Positions 43,245-50,131 of a stretch of 62,881 nt of DNA are shown piece after piece. Under the pieces are notes generated by a model. That model was not told where the DNA came from. It searched no databases and saw only the letters and a program-made list of their open reading frames with translations. Within the stretch, counting starts at the first letter, position 1. Each line of letters begins with the position of its first letter. The position numbers were made by a program, and so were the translations under genes. This DNA is from CAYHSR01 sp043821725 (GTDB taxonomy: Bacteria > Patescibacteriota > Patescibacteriia > Magasanikbacterales > GWA2-37-8), in the NCBI GenBank assembly GCA_043821725.1, contig JBDRCM010000012.1, positions 1 to 62,881 on the forward strand, read 5' to 3'.

Positions 43245-43258
43245 GTTTGCGCTATAAT
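43230..43258 (+). promoter_or_regulatory. promoter of the nucleotidyltransferase gene
   Basis: TTGGCT and TATAAT are separated by 17 bases. The start of transcription would fall at about 43265, exactly the chosen ATG, so the message may be leaderless. Confidence 0.7.
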
Positions 43259-43264
43259 GGCTTT

Positions 43265-44209
43265 ATGGATAATTTAGAAAAATCAATAATTCAGACGCTT
43301 GCGTATTTTGACTATTTCAGCCATCCTTTAACAAATGAAGAGCTTTTTAGGTATTTATGGAAGCCGCCCTTAGATATTAAATATGATGTTTTTTTGGCTC
43401 GTCTTAATGAGTTTTCAATAATTGGTGATAAAATACAGAAGAAATACTGTTATTATTTTTTATCAGGGCGTGAAAGCATTGTGGAAGACAGGCGATTGAA
43501 AACATATATTAATGACCGCAAGCACAAGCTCGCACGCAAGGCAGTTAAAAAAATTCGATATATCCCGTTTGTAAGAGCGGTTATGCTGTGCAACAACAGC
43601 TCATTTGAAATGGCAAAAGAGGAAAGCGATATTGATATTGCCATAATAGTGAAAAGCAAGCGTATGTGGATTGCGCGGCTGTTTACCACTATTATTTTGA
43701 GCGTGTTTGGAATGAGGCGTCATAGGAAGAAAATAACTAACAGAATCTGCCTTTCTTTTTACGCTTGCGATGAAAATCTTGACTTCAGCTCTTTGATTAT
43801 AACTGAGCCGGATATAGGGCTTGTTTATTGGATAGCGCAGTTTGTTGCCATTTATGATCCAAAAGGAATCAGGGCGTTATTAACGCGAGAAAATTCATGG
43901 CTGAAAAAATATGTTCCAAATGCGCTTGAGTGTGATACGCTTTCAGATAGGTTTTTTGTAAATGGTTGCCTTTTTTCAAAAGCCATAAAATTTTTTTTTG
44001 AAAAGATGTGGGAAGGATGGTATGGTAATATTATTGACAGCCAGGCAAAAAACTTTCAGCTTGCTAAAATGAAAATGAACTCACACAGCGTGCAAAACGA
44101 GCCGGATACAAGAGTTATTATAAGCGATCAAGTTTTAAAATTTCACGAAAAAGACAGGCGGATTGAATATAAAGAGGAGTGGGTAAGAAAAGTGGACGCA
44201 TTGATATAG
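43265..44209 (+). CDS. nucleotidyltransferase-domain protein
   Basis: A GTG at 43214 would add 17 residues but lies upstream of the terminator and promoter, so the ATG at 43265 is preferred. The N-terminal 80 residues look like a winged-helix-type domain (QTLAYFDYFSHPLTNEELF). A nucleotidyltransferase-fold motif follows near residue 102 (AVMLCNNSSFEMAKEESDID, giving the usual xxxSDID metal site, with NSS in place of GS). The C-terminal half is helical. The target is unknown; such proteins may modify RNA, protein or small molecules, and no adjacent MNT/HEPN partner is visible. Length 314 aa. Confidence 0.75.
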   Translation: MDNLEKSIIQTLAYFDYFSHPLTNEELFRYLWKPPLDIKYDVFLARLNEFSIIGDKIQKKYCYYFLSGRESIVEDRRLKTYINDRKHKLARKAVKKIRYIPFVRAVMLCNNSSFEMAKEESDIDIAIIVKSKRMWIARLFTTIILSVFGMRRHRKKITNRICLSFYACDENLDFSSLIITEPDIGLVYWIAQFVAIYDPKGIRALLTRENSWLKKYVPNALECDTLSDRFFVNGCLFSKAIKFFFEKMWEGWYGNIIDSQAKNFQLAKMKMNSHSVQNEPDTRVIISDQVLKFHEKDRRIEYKEEWVRKVDALI

Positions 44210-44242
44210 CGTATTTTCTACATTTTTTGTGGCACACTTATT

Positions 44243-45604
44243 ATGAAAAAAATTGAAAAAATTACAAATTTACTTATCCTTGCGTTTTTGTTTTTTCTGC
44301 CTTGGCAGACGAGATATATTTATGAGTATGGTTATCTTAACAATGGATCATGGGAATACGGCACATACAGTATTTACGCCATAGAAATCCTGTTGTGGAT
44401 AATAATTATTTTGTTTGCAATCAACAAATTCGCAAAGCGCGATTTTTTTATTCAAATTTGTTCTCCGGCTAACTTCAAAAAAAATTGCAGGCCGGCCACG
44501 TTTGTGATCATTTTTATTATTTTTAACATTTGCATGCTGGCCACAAGTTTGGATTTTGAATTAAGCTACCAGCATGTCGTGCGCGTGCTTGGAGCGATTT
44601 GTCTTGGCATGGTAATTTTAAGCAACGCGCCTCGCGTTAAAAGCGCATTAATCGTTTTTTGGGTCGGTGGAGTTGTTCAAGGAGCTTTGGCAATATTTCA
44701 GTTTTTCGCGCAAAAAGTTTGGGCTTGCAAATGGCTTGGCATGGCATCACACAGTGCCGCTGATCAGGGCGCTTCAGTGGTTGAGTTTGCTGGCGAGCGA
44801 TGGTTGCGCGCTTATGGAAGTTTTGGATGGCCGAATATTTTGGGAGGATATTTGGCGATTGTTTTTATAGTAGGGCTGTTGATTATTTTAATAAACTCTC
44901 GCTGTATTTCCAATCATATAGGCGCTTATCATTCTTTTTCATACAAATGGCTGATCAACGCCGGACAGATTGTTGTTCTTGCCGGCCTTATCTTGTCTTT
45001 CAGCAGGGGAGCTTGGATTGCACTGGCAATAGGCGTTGCGTCTTTGCTGTTAATATCCAAAAAGTTGTTTAAGCAAGGAGAATTCTGTTGTTCGCCGATA
45101 TATTTTTTAAGTAAACAATTTTTTTACGGAATAATATTGCTGGTGTGCGCTATGATCATTTTATTTCCATTATTTTTAGCGCGATTCAATCTAATGAACC
45201 GCGTTGAACAAACTTCAATCAGCGAGCATAAATATCAATATGTTGATGCCTCCAATGCAATATACAATAATTTCTGGCTTGGGTCAGGAGCCGGTGCTTA
45301 TACATTACTTCAGTTTCAAGAGGAGCCGAATTTAGAGTCATGGCAGTATCAGCCGATTCACAATATATTTGTTTTGATATTTGCTGAAACAGGCATACTT
45401 GGCATTCTAATATATGGAATAATATTTGCATCTGTTTTTTTATTTGTTTGGAAAAATAACCGACTATTCGCGCCGTTGCTAATAACCATGGCTGTGTTGG
45501 GCATATTTGACCATTGGCTATGGACAATCTATACTGGGCTGGTATTGTGGTGGATAGTATCGGCCATTTCGCTTAAAAAAATAGCTAAAAATAGCCATAT
45601 TTAA
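44243..45604 (+). CDS. O-antigen ligase/polymerase-like membrane protein
   Basis: About ten to twelve membrane helices and a large loop near residues 150-190 fit the Wzy_C/WaaL family (PF04932), which joins polysaccharide to an anchor or polymerises repeat units. The motif SFSRGAWIALAIGVASLLL and the later HNIFVLIFAETGILGILIYG with its histidine are typical. Length 453 aa. It follows the nucleotidyltransferase gene by 33 bases. A 21-bp tandem duplication covers its stop codon. Confidence 0.85.
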   Translation: MKKIEKITNLLILAFLFFLPWQTRYIYEYGYLNNGSWEYGTYSIYAIEILLWIIIILFAINKFAKRDFFIQICSPANFKKNCRPATFVIIFIIFNICMLATSLDFELSYQHVVRVLGAICLGMVILSNAPRVKSALIVFWVGGVVQGALAIFQFFAQKVWACKWLGMASHSAADQGASVVEFAGERWLRAYGSFGWPNILGGYLAIVFIVGLLIILINSRCISNHIGAYHSFSYKWLINAGQIVVLAGLILSFSRGAWIALAIGVASLLLISKKLFKQGEFCCSPIYFLSKQFFYGIILLVCAMIILFPLFLARFNLMNRVEQTSISEHKYQYVDASNAIYNNFWLGSGAGAYTLLQFQEEPNLESWQYQPIHNIFVLIFAETGILGILIYGIIFASVFLFVWKNNRLFAPLLITMAVLGIFDHWLWTIYTGLVLWWIVSAISLKKIAKNSHI

Positions 45605-45629
45605 TACAAAAATACCCATATTTAATACA
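45588..45629. repeat. 21-bp tandem duplication across a stop codon
   Basis: AAATAGCCATATTTAATACA and AAATACCCATATTTAATACA are adjacent copies with one difference. The first copy contains the stop codon of the O-antigen-ligase-like gene and the second would supply the same stop in frame. Confidence 0.75.
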
Positions 45630-45677
45630 AAAGCGGATTAAGTGCTATTTCCAGATAGTTATCCATAAGCTTGTCCC

Positions 45678-45705
45678 TTGACATTTTTTTTTATTCTGTT
45701 AAAAT
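45678..45705 (+). promoter_or_regulatory. groES-groEL promoter
   Basis: TTGACA and TAAAAT are spaced by 16 bases. The -10 ends one base before the CIRCE-like operator, so a repressor bound there would block transcription. Confidence 0.8.
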
Positions 45706-45706
45706 G

Positions 45707-45733
45707 TTATCACTCTGCACTTATGAGTGATAA
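45707..45733. promoter_or_regulatory. CIRCE-like operator (HrcA binding site)
   Basis: TTATCACTC-N9-GAGTGATAA is a perfect 9-bp inverted repeat with a 9-base spacer. It differs from the classical CIRCE (TTAGCACTC-N9-GAGTGCTAA) at one position per arm. CIRCE is the operator of the heat-shock repressor HrcA. Its location between the groES promoter and gene supports this; no hrcA is present in the window. Confidence 0.88.
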
Positions 45734-45855
45734 GCATTATAATGGCTAAAGGGTATCGTATATGTCGTTGGTAAGTTTTGTTAATGCAGGCACAGAAATG
45801 GATTAATTTAATAAAAAAATAATCAACAAAAAATTTAATTAATTAACTCAAAGGT

Positions 45856-46143
45856 ATGAACATAAAACCATTGGGAGATCGCGTGCTTGTAAAGCCGCAG
45901 GAAGAAGAATTTACTACAGCGTCAGGCATAGTATTGCCGGACACAATGGATAAGGAGAAAAAAGCCCAGGGAGAAATTATTGCTTTGGGAGCTGGTGAAA
46001 AATTGGCAAAGTTTAATTTAAAGGTCGGTGATATTGTTATCTATGAAAAATGGGGAGGAGAAGAAGTAAAAATTGGAAGAGGCGTTGATGAAGTTGAATA
46101 CAAAATTCTTCCGCATGATAAAATTTTAGCTCTTGTTGAATAA
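45856..46143 (+). CDS. groES: co-chaperonin GroES
   Basis: GroES is the lid of the GroEL folding chamber. The 95 residues hold PLGDRVLVKPQEEE at the start, the mobile loop (TASGIVLPDTMDKEK) and the C-terminal VGDIVIYEKWGGEEVKIG core. groEL follows after 63 bases. The pair is controlled by the upstream CIRCE-like operator, so heat-shock regulation is likely. Confidence 0.97.
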   Translation: MNIKPLGDRVLVKPQEEEFTTASGIVLPDTMDKEKKAQGEIIALGAGEKLAKFNLKVGDIVIYEKWGGEEVKIGRGVDEVEYKILPHDKILALVE

Positions 46144-46206
46144 TTATTGCAGTTTTTTGCAAAGCAAATTATTAAGTACAACAATAATTCATAACCATTA
46201 TATATT

Positions 46207-47835
46207 ATGGCTAAACAAATAAAGTATTCAGAAGATGCCAGGCATAAGCTTTTAGCAGGCGTGAATATTCTTGCTAATGTCGTAAAGATAACTCTTGGGC
46301 CAAAAGGACGCAATGTTGTTTTGGACAAGGGATATGGCGCTCCAACAATTACAAAGGACGGCGTAACAGTTGCCAAAGACATAGAAGTTGAAGATAAGTT
46401 TGAAAATGCCGGCGTTGAATTGGTAAAGGAAGTTGCTTCAAAAACAAATGATGATGTTGGAGACGGCACAACCACGGCAACCGTTTTGGCCCAGGCCATT
46501 GCTCGCGAAGGATTGAAGAATGTTACGGCCGGCGCCAATCCGGTTGAGCTTAAGCGCGGATTGGATAAATGCGTCAACGCTATTGTTGAGGAATTGAAAA
46601 ACAATATATCCCGCCAAGTTCAAGATGATGAAATTGCAAATGTCGCTTCAATCTCAGCCAATGACAAAGAGATCGGAGAAAAGATAGCAGAAGCCATGAA
46701 AGCGGTCGGCAAAGATGGCGTTATAACAGTTGAAGAATCGCAGTCATTTGGAATGGAAATTGAAACCGTGCAGGGCATGCGTTTTGACAAGGGCTATGTA
46801 TCTCCATATATGATAACCAATCCTGACCGAATGGAAGCTGAGTATGAGGATCCTTTAATTTTAATAACAGATAAGAAAATTTCATCTGTGCAGGATGTTT
46901 TGCCTTTGCTTGAAAAAATCGCTCAAACCGGAAAAAAAGAGCTTGTCATTATTAGCGAAGAAGTTGAAGGCGAGGCATTGGCAACTTTTGTAGTCAATAA
47001 ATTACGCGGTACATTTAATGTGCTGGCTGTAAAGGCGCCGGGATTTGGGGACAGGCGAAAAGAAATGTTGCAGGATATAGCGGTTCTTACCGGAGCCAAA
47101 CTTATTACAGAGGAAGTTGGATTAAAGCTTGACGCTACAGGGATTGATGATTTGGGAAGGGCTCATAAAATTGTATCAAGCAAGGACTTTACCACCATTG
47201 TTGACGGTAAAGGAAATCAAGCCGATATAGACAACAGAGTGAGCCAGATTAAGAAGTTAATTGAGCAGAGCGATAGCGAATTTGACAAAGAAAAATTGCA
47301 GGAGCGATTGGCCAAACTGTCAGGCGGAGTGGCTGTTATCAAAGTTGGCGCGGCCACTGAAACTGAAATGAAAGAAGTTAAGCATCGCATTGAAGACGCA
47401 GTAGGTGCAACAAAAGCGGCTGTGGAAGAAGGCGTGGTGGCAGGGGGCGGAGTTGCCTTGTTAAGAGCTACAAAAGTTCTTGATGATTTGGTACTCAACG
47501 AAGAGCAGAAGGTTGCAGTCAATATTTTAAAGCGCGCTCTTGAAGAGCCATTAAGGCAAATTGCCGAGAACGCCGGAATTGACGGCGCCGTAGTTGCTGA
47601 AGAAGTTAAGAAAAATCAAGGAAGCTTTGGATATAATGCAGCTACTGGTAAATATGGGGACTTGATTGCTGATGGCGTTATTGATCCGACAAAAGTTACA
47701 CGCAGTGCTTTGCAGAATGCAGTGTCAATCGCAGGCATGCTATTGACAACCGAAGCAGTGGTAACTGATATTCCTAAAAAGGATGAGCCAATGATGCCGC
47801 CTCCTGGAATGGGCGGAATGGGCGGAATGATGTAA
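46207..47835 (+). CDS. groEL: chaperonin GroEL
   Basis: GroEL forms the tetradecameric ATP-driven folding chamber. The 542 residues include the nucleotide loop VGDGTTTATVLAQ, LGPKGRNVVLDKGYGAP, KAPGFGDRRKEML in the apical domain, and the C-terminal Gly-Met tail GMGGMGGMM. The sequence is intact and unremarkable. A terminator follows 20 bases after the stop. Confidence 0.98.
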   Translation: MAKQIKYSEDARHKLLAGVNILANVVKITLGPKGRNVVLDKGYGAPTITKDGVTVAKDIEVEDKFENAGVELVKEVASKTNDDVGDGTTTATVLAQAIAREGLKNVTAGANPVELKRGLDKCVNAIVEELKNNISRQVQDDEIANVASISANDKEIGEKIAEAMKAVGKDGVITVEESQSFGMEIETVQGMRFDKGYVSPYMITNPDRMEAEYEDPLILITDKKISSVQDVLPLLEKIAQTGKKELVIISEEVEGEALATFVVNKLRGTFNVLAVKAPGFGDRRKEMLQDIAVLTGAKLITEEVGLKLDATGIDDLGRAHKIVSSKDFTTIVDGKGNQADIDNRVSQIKKLIEQSDSEFDKEKLQERLAKLSGGVAVIKVGAATETEMKEVKHRIEDAVGATKAAVEEGVVAGGGVALLRATKVLDDLVLNEEQKVAVNILKRALEEPLRQIAENAGIDGAVVAEEVKKNQGSFGYNAATGKYGDLIADGVIDPTKVTRSALQNAVSIAGMLLTTEAVVTDIPKKDEPMMPPPGMGGMGGMM

Positions 47836-47855
47836 AGGCCTGAAAAAAATTTTTA

Positions 47856-47891
47856 AAAAACGCCGGTCTGTAGAAAGAATCGGCGTTTTTA
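47856..47891 (+). terminator. terminator of groES-groEL
   Basis: AAAAACGCCG and CGGCGTTTTT form a 10-bp stem with a 15-base loop and a T-rich end. Confidence 0.9.
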
Positions 47892-47942
47892 ATTTACGCC
47901 GGTTAATAAAATTTTTTTGCAAAATGGCATTTGGCCATAGAT

Positions 47943-47979
47943 TATAAAAAAAGCAAGACGGGCGCTGGATAGCCCGTCA
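47943..47979 (-). terminator. terminator of the tiny-protein operon
   Basis: GACGGGC and GCCCGTC pair around an 8-base loop, followed on the minus strand by TTGC and seven T residues. It overlaps the last codons and stop of the terminal gene. Confidence 0.85.
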
Positions 47980-48063
47980 TTTTTCAGGTGAGAGAATTGA
48001 GTGGATTATTGACGCCAAAATGAGTATGGCGACCACCCCCATGAGTGCGATGAACGCTTTCAT
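47977..48063 (-). CDS. tiny membrane protein (28 aa)
   Basis: The 28-residue product is almost all one hydrophobic helix (MKAFIALMGVVAILILASII, then HSILSPEK). Its ATG overlaps the stop of the preceding tiny gene as ATGA, and it ends at a terminator. The same frame is open further upstream (to 48240), but that extension overlaps the preceding gene. It resembles small membrane peptides of phage, stress or toxin type only in form; no family is recognised. Confidence 0.6.
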   Translation of the reverse strand: MKAFIALMGVVAILILASIIHSILSPEK

Positions 48064-48176
48064 CGTATTTTGTCTGCGAAGTGCAAAAACGCGTAGTAGA
48101 TGGCCCAAGCCACTCCACCTGCGATCACCCCGGACATGAAGTTCGGGCGTCCAAAAATTCGTTTTATCCTGTTCAT
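48060..48176 (-). CDS. tiny membrane protein (38 aa)
   Basis: The sequence MNRIKRIFGRPNFMSGVIAG, then a hydrophobic stretch ending FLHFADKIR, gives a basic N-terminus and one probable short membrane helix. AAGGAGCAG precedes the ATG. It overlaps the upstream gene and the downstream gene by four bases each (ATGA), so all three should be translated from one message in a coupled way. The family is unknown. Confidence 0.6.
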   Translation of the reverse strand: MNRIKRIFGRPNFMSGVIAGGVAWAIYYAFLHFADKIR

Positions 48177-48394
48177 TTGTTCTGCTCCTTGTGGCTTTTC
48201 CTTGCGGTTTTGCCACACAGATTGTTTTTTGCGACGCCATATTTTTTTGGCGCAGTCAGCAATGCAAGAACGCTTTTGCCATCTGGTTTTACTTGACCCA
48301 ACCCATCCTTAATACTAAGTGGCAAAAGCCCTGTAACAGGCACGTCAACAGCAAGGCCAGGGAAATCATGCAAGCTATTGGGTACCTTTTCCAT
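48173..48394 (-). CDS. small soluble protein (73 aa)
   Basis: The product is soluble with a hydrophobic middle (GLAVDVPVTGLLPLSIKDG) and a basic C-terminus (KTARKSHKEQNK). First codon positions are strongly purine-biased, which supports this frame over an overlapping GTG-started frame. Its stop overlaps the next ATG as ATGA. No good Shine-Dalgarno sequence precedes the ATG at 48394. I do not recognise the family. Confidence 0.55.
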   Translation of the reverse strand: MEKVPNSLHDFPGLAVDVPVTGLLPLSIKDGLGQVKPDGKSVLALLTAPKKYGVAKNNLCGKTARKSHKEQNK

Positions 48395-48419
48395 AATCTT
48401 GAGAAAAATCCGGGTTCGC

Positions 48420-48542
48420 TCACCACTTCTTCCTTTTTTTATTTACGGACAGCATTGCAAATCCGTAAATTGAAATTGCAATCAAAAAACACACAAGACC
48501 CACTGCAACTCCAGCCGGATCTGATATCAGATTTGATAGCAT
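48420..48542 (-). CDS. tiny membrane protein (40 aa)
   Basis: The first gene of the operon encodes MLSNLISDPAGVAVGLVCFL, then more hydrophobic residues and a basic tail NKKRKKW: one membrane helix with a positively charged cytoplasmic end. AGGAGAG lies at ideal distance from the ATG, and a consensus promoter is about 25 bases further up. A longer frame reaching 48698 is rejected because it would include the promoter. The function is unknown. Confidence 0.65.
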   Translation of the reverse strand: MLSNLISDPAGVAVGLVCFLIAISIYGFAMLSVNKKRKKW

Positions 48543-48564
48543 GTTTACTCTCCTATTTGCAGTT

Positions 48565-48593
48565 ATTAAAGCGCTAAATGATTGTTTTGTCAA
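48565..48593 (-). promoter_or_regulatory. promoter of the tiny-protein operon
   Basis: On the minus strand TTGACA (48588-48593) and TTTAAT (48565-48570) are separated by 17 bases, upstream of the AGGAGAG site. Confidence 0.85.
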
Positions 48594-48714
48594 GCGGGCG
48601 TTTTGCATACAAATGTTTGTAGCTTCATTTTTTTTCAATAATTTTTTTTGGTCATAGTTCAGCATAAGTCCTGCTGGTTGCAAATTAAAGCAAAGCATAG
48701 TAAAATTATGTCAT

Positions 48715-49209
48715 ATGATGCAGTCATTTATGCAATTTTTTTCTAATTTCAGTCCTGAAGTTGCCACTTTTTTAATGGCAATGACTCCTTTTGGTGAACT
48801 TCGTTTGGCATTGCCTGTTGCTTTGCTTGCATATAAGCTTCCTTTGGCAGATGCTTTTTACATTGCAGTGCTTGGCAATATGATTCCTCCAACAATAATA
48901 CTTTTATTGGCTGCAAAATTTCACAAATGGCTGGAAAAAAAGAAAGGTTTTTTTGCAAAGCAATGGATAAAATATTTAGCCGACGTGCAGGAAAAATTTC
49001 AGGGAAAATACGGCAAATACGGACTTTTTGCTTTAGTTATTTTTGTTGGTATCCCTTTGCCAATGACAGGAGCATGGAGCGGAGCAATCGCGGCTTTCAT
49101 ATTTGGCTTGCCTGCAAAAAAAGCTTGGCCCTACATTGGCGTTGGGGTAATCATTTCAGGAGTTATCACGTCTATCATAGCTTTAGGATTGGGTAATTTG
49201 TTTTTTTAA
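48715..49209 (+). CDS. small multi-drug export-like membrane protein (COG2426/PF06695)
   Basis: The 164-residue protein has four to five membrane segments and the family hallmarks: TPFGELRLALPVALL near residue 25, NMIPPTIILLL, and PLPMTGAWSGAIAAFIFGLP. The family name comes from a historic annotation; its substrate is not established. The start has no strong ribosome binding site. The stop codon forms part of the target duplication of a MITE-like element. Confidence 0.88.
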   Translation: MMQSFMQFFSNFSPEVATFLMAMTPFGELRLALPVALLAYKLPLADAFYIAVLGNMIPPTIILLLAAKFHKWLEKKKGFFAKQWIKYLADVQEKFQGKYGKYGLFALVIFVGIPLPMTGAWSGAIAAFIFGLPAKKAWPYIGVGVIISGVITSIIALGLGNLFF

Positions 49210-49210
49210 T

Positions 49211-49270
49211 GGATCTGTCGCCAAATATCATTTCTGCTACAATTGCGAAAGCGCATTTAACGACAGACCT
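49211..49270. mobile_element. MITE-like element, 60-bp copy at a stop codon
   Basis: The element starts ggatctgtcgccaaatatca and ends gcatttaacgacagacct. It is flanked by TTAAT (49206-49210 and 49271-49275). Both arms match the ends of the 235-bp element at 24385 with the interior deleted. It touches the stop codon of the preceding gene. Confidence 0.8.
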
Positions 49271-49287
49271 TTAATAGGAAAATATAT

Positions 49288-49324
49288 AAACAGCCAGAGA
49301 GCTTGACATTTTGGCTGTTTTTTG
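49288..49324 (+). terminator. terminator overlapping the next promoter
   Basis: AAACAGCCA and TGGCTGTTT with TTTTTG after it form an intrinsic terminator after the membrane-protein gene. The -35 of the next promoter is in its loop. Confidence 0.8.
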
Positions 49325-49330
49325 TATGAT
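49303..49330 (+). promoter_or_regulatory. promoter of the 102-aa orphan
   Basis: TTGACA and TATGAT are separated by 16 bases. The -35 lies in the loop of the terminator hairpin and the spacer covers its right arm. A further small hairpin (GGTCTGT..ACAGACC, 49341-49361) follows in the leader. Confidence 0.8.
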
Positions 49331-49394
49331 AGATGCAGTGGGTCTGTTTATACCACAGACCTTTAACAACCAATCCGAACAAAGGGGACTGAAA

Positions 49395-49703
49395 ATGGAT
49401 TACAGGAGATTGAGATTTACATGGCTGTTGACTGCTATTTCATCCATAGGAAAGGGACTACTCCATCCTGTGGAATTTGTGGAAACCTTTGAACTTGATG
49501 AAACATCCATAAAAGCTGTCTGTAGCGCAATGAGTGATCTGTATAAGGTTGAAGTGCCTGTTGAGAAAGCTCCGCAACAGCTTGGGTTGTTGCTTGAATA
49601 TTTGCTAAAGTGTGTGGAGTCATCTGATGAGCGCCACATAGGAGCAAAGATCACGCTCAGATTTGCTCATTTCTACAAAATTCTGTTAGGCATGAAACAA
49701 TGA
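49395..49703 (+). CDS. hypothetical helical protein (102 aa)
   Basis: I do not recognise this protein. The ATG at 49395 is used because AAGGGGA lies upstream of it; an earlier in-frame start at 49311 lies in the promoter. The product is a mostly helical soluble protein with a probable amphipathic N-terminus (MDYRRLRFTWLLTAISSIGK) and a Leu-rich helix (PQQLGLLLEYLLKCVES). It has its own promoter and a leader hairpin. Confidence 0.65.
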   Translation: MDYRRLRFTWLLTAISSIGKGLLHPVEFVETFELDETSIKAVCSAMSDLYKVEVPVEKAPQQLGLLLEYLLKCVESSDERHIGAKITLRFAHFYKILLGMKQ

Positions 49704-49875
49704 TCATTTCCCTGCCTGCTCCTTCCAATCAAATACCCTTCTATTTCCGCTTTCTCTCTTTGTGTGCATATCTTGCGTACAAGGAAAGGGTTTAATTGGC
49801 TGTATGCCTGTTTTGCGGAAATATGTATTTTTAAATACTCTGTCGTAAGCAACAGGGTATTTGCGGGCTTCTAAT

Positions 49876-49904
49876 AAAAAAATCGATATTAAATCGATTT
49901 TTTT
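49876..49904 (+). terminator. intrinsic terminator
   Basis: AAATCGAT and ATCGATTT with flanking A and T tracts form a symmetric, probably two-way terminator at the end of the 102-aa orphan transcript. Confidence 0.85.
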
Positions 49905-50046
49905 ATTGCATTTTTAGCTAAGATGCGATAGAATAGAACAATAAAGGAATTCATACAGAGTTTCACCATCGTGTCATCCTGAGCGTGTCACCTGTCATCC
50001 TGAGTCCCGACTTAGTCGGGATTAAGAATGACAAACATTTTTAACA

Positions 50047-50101
50047 TTTGTCATTTCGTTAGTAATAGCGCATTATGTTGGATAACTCTACATGAGTTCA
50101 A
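50047..50101 (+). repeat. dispersed repeat, copy 2 of 2
   Basis: About 54 bp match the sequence at 186-240 (TAATAGCGCATTATGTTGG, ATAACT, ATGAGTTCAA). It overlaps the right arm of a palindrome and ends 30 bases before prfB. Confidence 0.6.
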
Positions 50102-50131
50102 GTATGTCCATGGGTTTATAGAATCGCCAAT

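Larger units (their letters stand above)
49704..50131. other. 428-base intergenic region upstream of prfB
   Basis: This gap contains a hairpin (AAATACtCTGT/ACAGgGTATTT, 49833-49862), a terminator (49876-49904), two GTCATCCTGAG repeats (49972-50000), a TCCCGACttaGTCGGGA hairpin near 50004-50021, an AATGACAAA/TTTGTCATT palindrome (50027-50055) and the second copy of the dispersed repeat (50047-50101). No coding frame or known RNA is recognised. Confidence 0.65.

Noticed and set aside
47925..47945. Fragment GGCATTTGGCCATAGATT resembling a MITE end
   Set aside because: Only one end is similar and no partner inverted repeat or flanking duplication is found.
48290..48425. GTG-started hydrophobic frame overlapping the 73-aa gene
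   Set aside because: It has a four-base overlap and looks like a membrane peptide, but its first codon positions are not purine-biased, while the other frame's are.
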